A stretch of DNA of 64,000 bases from CALHVX01 sp964640725 (GTDB lineage: Bacteria; Pseudomonadota; Gammaproteobacteria; Pseudomonadales; Azotimanducaceae). The first letter of the stretch is position 1. Every line of letters starts with the position of its first letter. Where the stretch lies: NCBI GenBank assembly GCA_964640725.1, contig CAZXIJ010000012.1:1-64000 (forward strand), written 5' to 3'. The notes beneath the pieces are model-generated. The model saw only the letters and a list, made by a program, of their open reading frames with translations, was not told the origin of the DNA and ran no database searches. Below, one piece after another: positions 7,416 through 15,746 of this stretch. A program made the position numbers and the translations under genes.

Positions 7416-8693
7416 CTAGCCTTTGCTCGCGGCGAGTGCCTGATCCAGGTCTCCCAGGATGTCGTCGATGTGTTCGATACCCACCGACAGGCGAATCATC
7501 TCGCCGCTGACGCCCACCGAGGCCTGCTCGGCTTCCGACAGCTGCCGGTGCGTGGTCGAGGCCGGGTGACACGCCAGGGACTTGGCGTCACCAATATTGA
7601 CGAGGCGCTTGAACAGGTTCAGCGCGTCGTAGCAGCGAACCCCCGCGTCGTATCCGCCTTTCACGCCGAAGGTCAGAATGCCCGACGCCTGGCCGCCCAT
7701 GTATTGCTGGGCGAGCGCGTGATACGGATCTCCCGGGAGGCCCGCGTAACGCACCCATTCAACCTGGGCGTGACCGGCAAGGTGCTGAGCTACTGCCAGC
7801 GCGTTCTCGCAGTGCCGCTCCATGCGCAGCGGCAGCGTTTCCAGCCCCTGCAGCAGCAGAAAAGCACTCTGCGCCGCCAGCGCAGCTCCGGTGTTGCGCA
7901 GCGGCACCGTGCGAGCGCGACCGATATAGGCTGCCGGGCCGAAGGCTTCGGCGTAGATCACGCCGTGGTAGGACGGCTCGGGCTCGTTGAGCTCCGGGTA
8001 GCGCGCCGCATGTTCCGTCCAGGGAAAGTGCCCGCCGTCCACAATCAGCCCGCCGAGCGTGGTGCCGTGGCCGCCAATGTACTTGGTCAGGGAATGCACA
8101 ACCACGTCCACGCCATGACTGATCGGCTTCAGCAGCGCCGGCGTTGCCACAGTATTGTCGGCGATGGTTGCCACACCATGGCTGCGGGCCATGGCTGCCA
8201 GCGCTGCGATGTCGACGATGTTGCCCGCCGGGTTGCCGATGGTCTCCATGAAAATCGCTTTGGTCTTGTCGTCGATCAGTGCTTCGACCGCCGCGACGCT
8301 GTCGTCTTTCGCGAAGCGAACCTCGATACCGAGCTTGGGCAGCATGTGCGCAAAGAGCGTGTAGGTGCCGCCGTAAAGCTGCGGGATAGAGATGATGTTG
8401 TCGCCGGCGCCCGCCAGATTGACGATGGCGTAGTGAATGGCAGCGCTGCCCGCCGACACCGCCAACCCGGCGACCCCGCCTTCGAGCGCCGCGACGCGCT
8501 GCTCCAGCACGTCGCAGGTCGGGTTCATGATGCGCGAGTAAATGTTGCCGGGCACGGCCAGGTTGAACAGGTCGGCACCGTGCTGGGCGTTGTCGAACTC
8601 GTAGGCCACAGTCTGGTGAATGGGTACCGCAACAGACTTGGTTGTGGGGTCGGTCTCGTAGCCTGCGTGGATCGCGATCGTCTGGTCGTGCAT
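7416..8693 (-). CDS. metY: O-acetylhomoserine sulfhydrylase (MetY type)
   Basis: A 425-residue fold-type I PLP enzyme of the Cys/Met metabolism family. The N-terminus (TIAIHAGYETDPTTKSVAVP) and the Tyr/Arg-containing IYSRIMNPT motif are those of the long OAH/OAS sulfhydrylases. The Schiff-base lysine is K204 in VHSLTKYIGGHGTTLGG. It makes homocysteine directly from O-acetylhomoserine and sulfide. I chose the ATG at 8693 because a GGAG lies eight bases upstream and it gives the conserved N-terminus; an upstream in-frame ATG at 8723 has no ribosome site. With the cysteine synthase at 39280 it gives the organism direct sulfhydrylation enzymes for both amino acids. Confidence 0.9.
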   Translation of the reverse strand: MHDQTIAIHAGYETDPTTKSVAVPIHQTVAYEFDNAQHGADLFNLAVPGNIYSRIMNPTCDVLEQRVAALEGGVAGLAVSAGSAAIHYAIVNLAGAGDNIISIPQLYGGTYTLFAHMLPKLGIEVRFAKDDSVAAVEALIDDKTKAIFMETIGNPAGNIVDIAALAAMARSHGVATIADNTVATPALLKPISHGVDVVVHSLTKYIGGHGTTLGGLIVDGGHFPWTEHAARYPELNEPEPSYHGVIYAEAFGPAAYIGRARTVPLRNTGAALAAQSAFLLLQGLETLPLRMERHCENALAVAQHLAGHAQVEWVRYAGLPGDPYHALAQQYMGGQASGILTFGVKGGYDAGVRCYDALNLFKRLVNIGDAKSLACHPASTTHRQLSEAEQASVGVSGEMIRLSVGIEHIDDILGDLDQALAASKG

Positions 8694-8803
8694 GGAGGCA
8701 GCTCCGGTCGGTGAAGGCGTCATGCGCCATTGTGCGCAAGTTGCCGCTTTGGAGCCAACTCGCTATGTTGCGGAGCCCCTTGCGACGCCCCCAGGACACT
8801 GCC

Positions 8804-10021
8804 ATGGACCTTTCCTACGGACCCGAGTACGAGGCGTTTCGCGCCGAGGTGCAGGCCTTCCTGAAGGCGCACGGCGACGACGCGCCCCGCAACCCGCGCA
8901 TGAAAGCGCCCGAGGCGATCGCCTGGCAGCAGCGGCTGATCGAGCAGGGCTACGCGGCTCGCACCATTCCGCAGCAGTACGGCGGCTTCGGCGCCGAGCC
9001 GGACATCCTGAAGTCGCGCATCATCGCCGAGGAGTTCGCCCGCGCCCGGGTCAACGCCGGGCTCGGCGGCCAGGGCATCTCCATGCTGGTTCCGACGCTG
9101 CTGGAAATGGGCACCGAGGCCCAGCGCGAGCAGTTCATCCGCCCCACCATCGAAGGCCGCATGATCTGGTGCCAGGGTTACTCGGAGCCCGGGGCCGGCT
9201 CTGACCTGGCCAGCCTGCGCACCAGCGCGATCCTGGACGGCGACGACTGGGTGATCAACGGCCAGAAAATCTGGACCAGCACCGCCCGGGAGGCTGACTG
9301 GATTTTCTGCCTGGTGCGCACCGAACCGGATGCCCCCAAACACCAGGGCATTTCGTTCCTGCTGTTCGAGATGGATACGCCCGGCATCGAAGTGCGGCCC
9401 CTGGTGGACATGACGGGCCACGCCAACTTTAACGAAACGTTTTTCACCGACGTGCGAGTGCCGAAAGCGCAGATGGTCGGCACCCGCGGCCAGGGCTGGC
9501 AGGTCGCCAACTCCATCCTCGGCAACGAGCGCGAGTCCCTGGGCAACCCCAACGCCACGCTGGCCCGCATGCATGCGCTCATGGCGCTCATGCAGCAGGA
9601 GACCGTGGCCGGCGTGCCGGTGAGCCAGGACCCGGTCATCGTCGATCGCCTGATGCGGCTCCAGGGCCAGATCATGGCCATGGGCCATAACGATCTGCGT
9701 GTCTTAAGCGCCAAGATCAACGGCACCAACGACGCCCTGCTGGCTCGCATGATCGTCAAGCTGGAAGGCACCGAGCTGCGCCACGAACTTGAAGGCCTGG
9801 CCATCGACGTCATGGGCGCCCTCGGCATCGCCTACGACGATCACCCGCTGCTGCGTGACGGCGGCTCCTGGCAGTCCCAGTACATGTACTTCCTGGGCCT
9901 GATCATTGGCGGCGGCACCAGCCAGATCCAGAAAAACATCATCAGCGAGCGTGGCCTCGGGATGCCCAAGGAACCGAAGTTCCCGAAGGGCACCCTAAAC
10001 GCCAGCGCGCGGGGAGCCTGA
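8804..10021 (+). CDS. Acyl-CoA dehydrogenase, large subunit type
   Basis: A 405-residue FAD-dependent acyl-CoA dehydrogenase. Visible landmarks are the flavin/substrate-contact segment WCQGYSEPGAGSDLASL, the NGQKIWTS strand, and the C-terminal GGGTSQIQKNIISERGLG. The glycine in place of the MCAD-type catalytic glutamate in that last motif is normal for this branch. The gene sits three bases before a second, shorter acyl-CoA dehydrogenase, an arrangement seen for heteromeric enzymes such as those of steroid side-chain degradation. The ATG at 8804 gives the conserved N-terminus; longer in-frame extensions read into the divergent metY leader. Substrate unknown. Confidence 0.88.
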   Translation: MDLSYGPEYEAFRAEVQAFLKAHGDDAPRNPRMKAPEAIAWQQRLIEQGYAARTIPQQYGGFGAEPDILKSRIIAEEFARARVNAGLGGQGISMLVPTLLEMGTEAQREQFIRPTIEGRMIWCQGYSEPGAGSDLASLRTSAILDGDDWVINGQKIWTSTAREADWIFCLVRTEPDAPKHQGISFLLFEMDTPGIEVRPLVDMTGHANFNETFFTDVRVPKAQMVGTRGQGWQVANSILGNERESLGNPNATLARMHALMALMQQETVAGVPVSQDPVIVDRLMRLQGQIMAMGHNDLRVLSAKINGTNDALLARMIVKLEGTELRHELEGLAIDVMGALGIAYDDHPLLRDGGSWQSQYMYFLGLIIGGGTSQIQKNIISERGLGMPKEPKFPKGTLNASARGA

Positions 10022-10024
10022 GCC

Positions 10025-11104
10025 ATGGAATTTGGACTTTCGGAAGAACAGCAACTTTTGGGGGACAGCGTGCAGCGCTTCCTGCAGGACCAGATGCCCC
10101 TGGAGCAGGTTCGCGCCTTTGCCGACGGCACCGACACGACCGTTGCCCGGCGGGGCTGGCACGGGCTCGCCGAGCTGGGCATCAGTGCCCTGCTGCTGCC
10201 CGAACCCGCCGGCGGGCTCGGGCTGTCAGCACTGGATGCGGTGGTGGTGGCCCAGGCCTTCGGAGCCAACGTCACGCCGGGGCCCTTTCTCGGGACCGGC
10301 GCGATCGGCGCTCTGGTACTGGGCGCTGCCCTGCCCGCCGACGATCCGCTGCTGGCCGAGCTCGCCAGCGGTCAGCTGATCATCGGCGCCGGCCTCGAGC
10401 AGGCCTGTGGCCCGCGCGACGGCACCAGCGTGCAGGCGAGCGGCGCTACCCTGCGCGGCCGATCTCTGCACGTGCTGCATCCCAAGGCCCACCAGTTCAT
10501 TGTCGCGACCGATCGTGGCGAGTTGCACCTGGTGGCCGCCGACGCAAAAGGCCTTGAGCTTGTGATCGGCACGACCATCGACCGAACGCGGCCGACCTGT
10601 GAGCTGCGCTTCGACGACACGCCGTCCCGACGGCTGAGTGACGACCCCGCGCTGCTGGCCCGCGCCCTGGATCTGGGGCGGATCATGCTGGCTGCCGACA
10701 CCGTGGGCGCCGCGACCGCCATGCTCGACATGGCCGTCGCCTACGCCAAGGAGCGTGAGCAGTTCAACCGCCCGATCGCGACCTTCCAGGCCGTAAAGCA
10801 CATGTGCGCCGAAATGGCCGCCGCGCTGGAGCCTTGCCGCGCCATGGTCTGGTATGCGGCGCACGCGCTCGATGCCCTGCCCGCCGAGGCGCACCTGACG
10901 GCGCTGCATACGAAAGCGCACATCAGCGAAGTCGGGACGCGGATTGCGAAGACCGCGACCGAGGTCCATGGTGGCATGGGCTTTACGGACCTGCTGGGGC
11001 TCCACTACTGGTTCAAGCGCATCGGCTTTAACCGGCAAACCCTGGGCACGCCGACCCTGCTGCGGACCGAGGCCGCGCGGCTGCAGGGGCTTGTCGCCCG
11101 TTAG
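10025..11104 (+). CDS. Acyl-CoA dehydrogenase, small subunit type
   Basis: A 359-residue acyl-CoA dehydrogenase of the shorter, divergent class. The N-terminal FGLSEEQQLLGDSVQRFL helix, the central beta domain, and the C-terminal four-helix part with YAKEREQFNRPIATFQAVKH and ATEVHGGMGFTDLLGLHYW are clear. The WxQGYxEPGAGSD flavin segment of the upstream partner is not conserved, which fits a subunit that shares an active site with that partner. Start codon is three bases after the upstream stop, so the two are cotranscribed. A heterotetramer is an inference from gene order and family precedent. Confidence 0.86.
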   Translation: MEFGLSEEQQLLGDSVQRFLQDQMPLEQVRAFADGTDTTVARRGWHGLAELGISALLLPEPAGGLGLSALDAVVVAQAFGANVTPGPFLGTGAIGALVLGAALPADDPLLAELASGQLIIGAGLEQACGPRDGTSVQASGATLRGRSLHVLHPKAHQFIVATDRGELHLVAADAKGLELVIGTTIDRTRPTCELRFDDTPSRRLSDDPALLARALDLGRIMLAADTVGAATAMLDMAVAYAKEREQFNRPIATFQAVKHMCAEMAAALEPCRAMVWYAAHALDALPAEAHLTALHTKAHISEVGTRIAKTATEVHGGMGFTDLLGLHYWFKRIGFNRQTLGTPTLLRTEAARLQGLVAR

Positions 11105-11141
11105 CTCCCCCCAGGGCCCGGGGCAGCAGGCTGCGACCGGG

Positions 11142-11170
11142 CTTGAGGTTTGCCGCGCCCGTGCCCATAT
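11142..11170 (+). promoter_or_regulatory. Sigma-32-like heat-shock promoter of lon
   Basis: CTTGAGG (11142-11148) is followed after 14 bases by GCCCATAT (11163-11170). The heat-shock sigma-factor consensus is CTTGAAA and CCCCATNT with about 13-15 bases between; matches are 5 of 7 and 7 of 8 (N counted as a match). It lies about 30 bases upstream of the lon ATG, and lon is a classical sigma-32 target. Prediction by eye only. Confidence 0.55.
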
Positions 11171-11202
11171 AGCTGTCATCGATTCCATCAACAGGACCGC
11201 GC

Positions 11203-13611
11203 ATGTCGTCGACGCTGCCCGTTTTGGCGCTCAAAAATACCGTGGTGTATCCGCAAATCGTGCTGCCCCTGGCCGTTGGCCGGGCGCAGTCCCTGGCGGC
11301 TGTGCGCGCGGCGTCAGAGCGCGGCCAGCAACTGCTGACCGCGGCCCAGCTTGCCGAAGACGCCGAGCAGCCCGGGCAGTCCGAGCTGCATGAGATCGGC
11401 ACCCTGGTCAGCCTGACCCGCGTCGAGGAACGGGCCAAAGGCCTCCAGGTCATCGTCCAGGGCGTGCGGCGGGTCAGGTTCCTGGCGCCGGAGGCGGCCG
11501 GCGAAAGTGCCGGCAGCGCCGACCCGACACCGGCTGAGTTTCTCGATCTGCCCTACGAGCTGCTGCCGGAGCTGAGTATCGACGTCGACGACCCGGCCCA
11601 GGCCGGCGCCGTCGCCCTGCTGCGGGAGAACCTTGATCTGGCCCAGCAGATCGCCAACCTGTTCGATTCCGACAACGGCAGCCAGATCTACCAGCAGCTT
11701 GTTGGCTCCATCAACGATCCGATCACGCAGATGTATCGCATCGCCTCCCTGGCCAATCTGACCGTCGCCCAGCAGCAGCAGGTGCTGGCCTGCAATGACA
11801 CCGACTCGCTCATGCGCACGGTGCACGAGGTGCTGCAGCACGAGCTGCAGGTCACGGAGCTGCGCCGCGAGATCGCCGAGCAGGCCCGCACGGACATCGA
11901 TCAGCAGCAACGCGAACACGTGCTGCGCCAGCAAAAACGCGCCATCGAAGAGGCGCTGGGCGAGAGCGACGAAGACGGCGACCTGCAGGAACTGCGCGCC
12001 CAGCTGGATGCCCGGGAGTTGCCCGAGCCGGTCCGCAAAGAGGTGGACCGGGAGCTGACGCGGCTCGGACGCATGTCCCCCAACGCTGCAGACTACCAGG
12101 TGGCCCGCAGCTATCTGGAGCTCGTCGCAGAGCTGCCGTGGCACGAAGCGAGCGAAGATCGGCTCGACATGACCAACGCCCGGGAGGTCCTCGATGCCGA
12201 TCATTTCGGGCTCGAGGACATCAAGGACCGGGTGCTGGAGTCCCTCGCCGTTATGGCCCTGAACCCGGAGGCCCGGGCGCCGATCCTGTGCCTGGTCGGC
12301 CCGCCCGGTGTCGGCAAAACGTCGCTCGGCCAATCCATCGCCCGGGCCATGGGGCGCATCTTTGAACGCCTCAGCCTCGGCGGCCTGCATGACGAAGCAG
12401 AGCTGCGCGGCCACCGGCGCACCTACATCGGCGCGATGCCCGGCAGAATCCTGCAAGCGATCCGCCGCGCCGGCGTGGTCAATCCCCTGATCATGCTCGA
12501 CGAGGTCGACAAGCTCGGCCAGGATTTCCGCGGCGATCCTTCCGCGGCGCTGATGGAAATTCTCGATCCGGCCCAGAACGACGCGTTCCGGGACAACTTT
12601 CTGAACCTGCCCTACGACCTGTCTGGCGTCATGTTCATCACCACCGCCAACAGTCTCGAGAGCATTCCCGGGCCGCTGCGGGACCGCATGGAGGTGCTGG
12701 AGCTGAGCGGCTACACCGACTCGGAAAAGCAGGCGATCGCAGAGCGCTACCTGGTGCCGCGGCAGCAGGAGGAGGCCGGCCTGACACAGGCGCAGTTTCG
12801 CCTGTCAGCCGAGGCGATCCGGCTGGCCATTCGCGGCTATACGCGCGAGGCCGGTGTGCGCGAGCTGGAGCGGGTGATCGGCCGGCTGGCGCGCAAGCGC
12901 GCGCGGGCGGTCCTCGCCGAGCGCGAAGGCGCAAACGCGGCGTCGGGCAGCGAACCGGCACCGGCGAATACGGTGGCCGAGATCACTGATGACGTCGTCA
13001 TCGAGTTGCTCGGGCCGCGTCGCTTCAAGGAAGATCCGCGCCGCCAGTCCCTGCCGTCCGGCGTTGCCGCCGGCCTCGCCTGGACCGCCGTTGGCGGCGA
13101 CGTGCTGTACGTCGAGGCCACGTTGATCGACAAAAAGCAGCCCATCACGCTCACCGGACAGCTTGGCGAGGTCATGCAGGAATCCGCTCGCGCGGCCAAG
13201 AGCCACATCTGGTCTGCCGCGGAGTCTTACGGCATCGATCGCGCCCGGATCGAGGCCAACGGCGTGCACATCCACCTGCCTGCCGGGGCCATTCCGAAAG
13301 ACGGGCCCTCTGCCGGCATCACCATGGCCACCGCCATCGCGTCCGCCTACAGCGAACGGGCCGTGCACGATGATCTGGCCATGACCGGCGAGCTCACGCT
13401 CACCGGCATGGTCCTGCCGGTCGGCGGTATCAAGGAAAAACTGCTGGCGGCCCACCGAGCAGGCATGCGCCGAATCCTGCTGCCGCAGGACAACGCGGCC
13501 GATCTTGAAAAGCTGCCCGACGAGATCCGCAGCGATCTGGACATTACGCTGGTCAGCCATCTGCACGAGGTCTTCGACCTCGCGTTTCAGACAGCGCAGC
13601 CAGCGAGCTGA
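11203..13611 (+). CDS. lon: ATP-dependent protease La (LonA)
   Basis: An 802-residue LonA protease, close to the 784 of E. coli. Domains in order: N-terminal substrate domain (LPVLALKNTVVYPQIVLPL at 5-23), coiled-coil linker, AAA+ module with Walker A GPPGVGKT (366-373) and Walker B MLDEVDK, and C-terminal serine-lysine protease with catalytic S703 in KDGPSAGIT and lysine about K746 in GGIKEKLLAAHRAG. It degrades misfolded and regulatory proteins in the cytoplasm. An acidic insertion of about 15 residues rich in Ala/Ser/Pro separates the AAA+ and protease domains (GANAASGSEPAPANT). AGGA precedes the ATG by six bases, and a sigma-32-like promoter lies upstream. Confidence 0.96.
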   Translation: MSSTLPVLALKNTVVYPQIVLPLAVGRAQSLAAVRAASERGQQLLTAAQLAEDAEQPGQSELHEIGTLVSLTRVEERAKGLQVIVQGVRRVRFLAPEAAGESAGSADPTPAEFLDLPYELLPELSIDVDDPAQAGAVALLRENLDLAQQIANLFDSDNGSQIYQQLVGSINDPITQMYRIASLANLTVAQQQQVLACNDTDSLMRTVHEVLQHELQVTELRREIAEQARTDIDQQQREHVLRQQKRAIEEALGESDEDGDLQELRAQLDARELPEPVRKEVDRELTRLGRMSPNAADYQVARSYLELVAELPWHEASEDRLDMTNAREVLDADHFGLEDIKDRVLESLAVMALNPEARAPILCLVGPPGVGKTSLGQSIARAMGRIFERLSLGGLHDEAELRGHRRTYIGAMPGRILQAIRRAGVVNPLIMLDEVDKLGQDFRGDPSAALMEILDPAQNDAFRDNFLNLPYDLSGVMFITTANSLESIPGPLRDRMEVLELSGYTDSEKQAIAERYLVPRQQEEAGLTQAQFRLSAEAIRLAIRGYTREAGVRELERVIGRLARKRARAVLAEREGANAASGSEPAPANTVAEITDDVVIELLGPRRFKEDPRRQSLPSGVAAGLAWTAVGGDVLYVEATLIDKKQPITLTGQLGEVMQESARAAKSHIWSAAESYGIDRARIEANGVHIHLPAGAIPKDGPSAGITMATAIASAYSERAVHDDLAMTGELTLTGMVLPVGGIKEKLLAAHRAGMRRILLPQDNAADLEKLPDEIRSDLDITLVSHLHEVFDLAFQTAQPAS

Positions 13612-13706
13612 GCTAGAGGCCGGAGCACGCGTACTCGGCTAGAGGCCGGAGCACGCGTACTCGGCTAGAGGCCGGAGCACGCGTACTCGGCTAGAGGCCG
13701 AGTACG
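13612..13706. repeat. 26-bp tandem repeat, three copies plus a partial
   Basis: Three head-to-tail identical 26-base units occupy 13612-13637, 13638-13663 and 13664-13689, followed by a partial copy at 13690-13706 that contains the stop and last codons of the acyl-CoA dehydrogenase on the minus strand. Each unit carries a near-palindrome around ACGCGT (GAGCACGCGTACTC, one mismatch). The array fills the gap between the convergent lon and acyl-CoA dehydrogenase genes. It looks like slippage or unequal duplication of the dehydrogenase 3' end; a weak bidirectional terminator role is possible. Confidence 0.85.
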
Positions 13707-14893
13707 GCCTTCGCAATCACGTTGCGCTGGATCTCGTTCGAGCCGCCGTAGATGGTGGCTGCCCGCCCGAAGTTGTAGTCGCTCACGGCCCGGACCGCGT
13801 AGTCCGCGCCCGGCGGCGGCTCGTTGGCTTCGGCGCGGATCTGCGGCAGCTCAAAGGGCATGGCGTAGTAAGCCACGGCCTCGACCCGCAGGATCTGCAG
13901 CGCCTGCTGCATTTCGGTGCCGACGATCTTCAGCATGGACGCCTCCGGCCCCGGTGCGCCGCCGGCGGCCATCGCCGCGACCACCCGCGCTTCCAGGGCA
14001 GCAAGGCTGTCGAGCCGCACCTGGGCGTCGCGCAGCCGGCCCATAAAGCTCGCGTCGTCTGCCAGCCGCGCCCCGTCGCTGCTTCGTTCCTGGGCTGCGA
14101 TCTCGCCCAGGTTACGCGCGGCCTTCTGGGACCCGGCAACGCCGGCGATACCCGTTCGCTCGTGGCCCAGCAGGAACTTTGCGTAGGTCCAGCCCTTATT
14201 CTCCTCGCCGATCCGGTTGCTCACGGGAATGCGCACGTCGGTGAAGTAAACCTCGTTCAGGTGATGCAGGCCGTCGATCGAGACGATGGGCTTGACCTCG
14301 ATACCCGGGCTGTTCATGTCCGCCAGCAGAAAGCTGATGCCCTGCTGCGGCTTGCCCGTGGTGTCGGTGCGCACCAGCACGAAGATCCAGTCCGCCTTGT
14401 GCGCGTTGGTGGTCCAGATCTTTTGCCCGTTCACCACGTAGTCGTCGCCATCGCGCACGGCACTGGTTTTGAGCGATGCCAGGTCGCTGCCGCTACCGGG
14501 CTCGGAGTAGCCCTGGCACCACCAGACACTGCCATCGAGAATGCCCGGCAGGTGCTGTGCCTTCTGTTCGTCACTGCCGAAGGTGTAGATCACCGGGCCG
14601 ACCATGCCGAGCCCGAAGGGCATCAACATCGGCGCGCCAGCCGCCGTCAGCTCCTGCTCGAAAATGTGCTTCTGGGTCACAGACCAGTCCGTGCCGCCGA
14701 CCGCTTCAGGCCATTCCGGAGCCACCCAGCCCTGCTTGTGAAGCTTGCCGTGCCATTGCGCGTTGCTCTCCCGGCTCATGCCAAAGCCGGCCGCCGCAGC
14801 GCGCTGCAAATCGGGGGTCAGGGCAGACTTCAGAAAACTGCGGACCTCGTCACGAAACGCCTGGTCCTGCGGGCTATCGGTATTCAACTGCAT
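13691..14893 (-). CDS. Acyl-CoA dehydrogenase
   Basis: A 400-residue FAD-dependent acyl-CoA dehydrogenase of the same branch as the one at 8804: WWCQGYSEPGSGSDLASL, NGQKIWTTNAHKADW, and the C-terminal RAATIYGGSNEIQRNVIAK. It oxidises an unidentified acyl-CoA at the alpha-beta bond. I chose the ATG at 14893 because GAGGAG lies seven bases upstream and the sequence from there matches the family N-terminus; the long upstream extension is over the divergent barrel gene. The last codons and the stop (AVLGL-stop) form the partial last unit of the tandem repeat that follows. Confidence 0.9.
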   Translation of the reverse strand: MQLNTDSPQDQAFRDEVRSFLKSALTPDLQRAAAAGFGMSRESNAQWHGKLHKQGWVAPEWPEAVGGTDWSVTQKHIFEQELTAAGAPMLMPFGLGMVGPVIYTFGSDEQKAQHLPGILDGSVWWCQGYSEPGSGSDLASLKTSAVRDGDDYVVNGQKIWTTNAHKADWIFVLVRTDTTGKPQQGISFLLADMNSPGIEVKPIVSIDGLHHLNEVYFTDVRIPVSNRIGEENKGWTYAKFLLGHERTGIAGVAGSQKAARNLGEIAAQERSSDGARLADDASFMGRLRDAQVRLDSLAALEARVVAAMAAGGAPGPEASMLKIVGTEMQQALQILRVEAVAYYAMPFELPQIRAEANEPPPGADYAVRAVSDYNFGRAATIYGGSNEIQRNVIAKAVLGL

Positions 14894-14969
14894 CGTGTGC
14901 TCCTCGAGCAGGGGTGGTTCAACGGCGCGTATGATGCGCGCAGCGGGGGGATCCATCAATTTGCAGACC

Positions 14970-15746
14970 ATGATTTTTCTGCGTGCGTCACAGCGCGCAC
15001 GTTCAGTTTGTCGAACAACCAGCCTGCTGCTCTGGGCGCTCGCCGGCGCGCTGCCAGGCCAGCCGCTCCAGGCCGGCGAGTGGCTGCTGGGCCCGACTCT
15101 CGCCGCAGGCGCAACCCGGATCGGCCCAACGCCGGACCGCGGGCAGATCGGCACCGGCACGCTGATCAATGGCCAGCTGGACGGCGCGATTCCAGACCAG
15201 GCAGCCTGGGACAGCAGCGCCGGAGCCGGCCTGATGCTCGGCTGGCGGCGGGGCGCCTATACCCTGAGCGGAGAATTCAATTGGCACTTTCGCAGCGACT
15301 GGGATCTTTCCGTGCCAACCCCCAGCCTGCAAACCGTGACCAATGTCTTTACCAACATCGAGCGTTCCAGCTGGCTCGGCGGGATCGAGCGGCGTTGGCC
15401 GATTGCCGAGCGCTGGCAGCTGGCCATGGGTGTACGCGCCGGGGTCGGGACCAACCGGTTTCGCACCGACTACAAGGAGCGTGCGGTCACCGTCGGCGGG
15501 CCTGCCGTCATCATCAAGCGCTCCTCACGCACCGGCCAGTTCAACTGGGGCGTCGACCTGAGTGTCAGCCGGCGCGTCGGTAAGCGCTGGGAGTACGGGC
15601 TGCAGTATCGCTACTTTGACGCCGGCAACATGCGCATCCGGCCGCTGCCAGACCGATCGATACAGTTCCAGACGCGGCTGACAGAACACCTGCTGCGCTT
15701 CACCCTCCGCTACCGGTTTGCGGGCTCGGGGCGACGCTCGGGCTAG
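14970..15746 (+). CDS. Outer-membrane beta-barrel protein, unknown family
   Basis: About 258 residues. The N-terminus is a signal peptide with a basic region and LLLWALAGALPGQPLQAGEW as hydrophobic core and cleavage area. The rest is alternating-residue beta strands with aromatic girdles (GEFNWHFRSDWDL, GQFNWGVDLSVSRRV, YGLQYRYFD), and the last strand LLRFTLRYRF ends in phenylalanine as outer-membrane barrels do, though ten residues follow it. No named family was recognised. Starts at 14931/14934 (ATGATG) are possible alternatives. It overlaps the convergent lepB by 47 bases at its 3' end. Confidence 0.65.
   Translation: MIFLRASQRARSVCRTTSLLLWALAGALPGQPLQAGEWLLGPTLAAGATRIGPTPDRGQIGTGTLINGQLDGAIPDQAAWDSSAGAGLMLGWRRGAYTLSGEFNWHFRSDWDLSVPTPSLQTVTNVFTNIERSSWLGGIERRWPIAERWQLAMGVRAGVGTNRFRTDYKERAVTVGGPAVIIKRSSRTGQFNWGVDLSVSRRVGKRWEYGLQYRYFDAGNMRIRPLPDRSIQFQTRLTEHLLRFTLRYRFAGSGRRSG

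Noticed and set aside
9910..9950. Missing catalytic glutamate in acyl-CoA dehydrogenase (GGGTSQ)
   Set aside because: This branch normally has Gly there; the same is seen in the dehydrogenase at 13691, so it is not a defect.
13612..13706. CRISPR-like array
   Set aside because: Units are contiguous with no spacers, only three copies, and derive from the neighbouring gene end.
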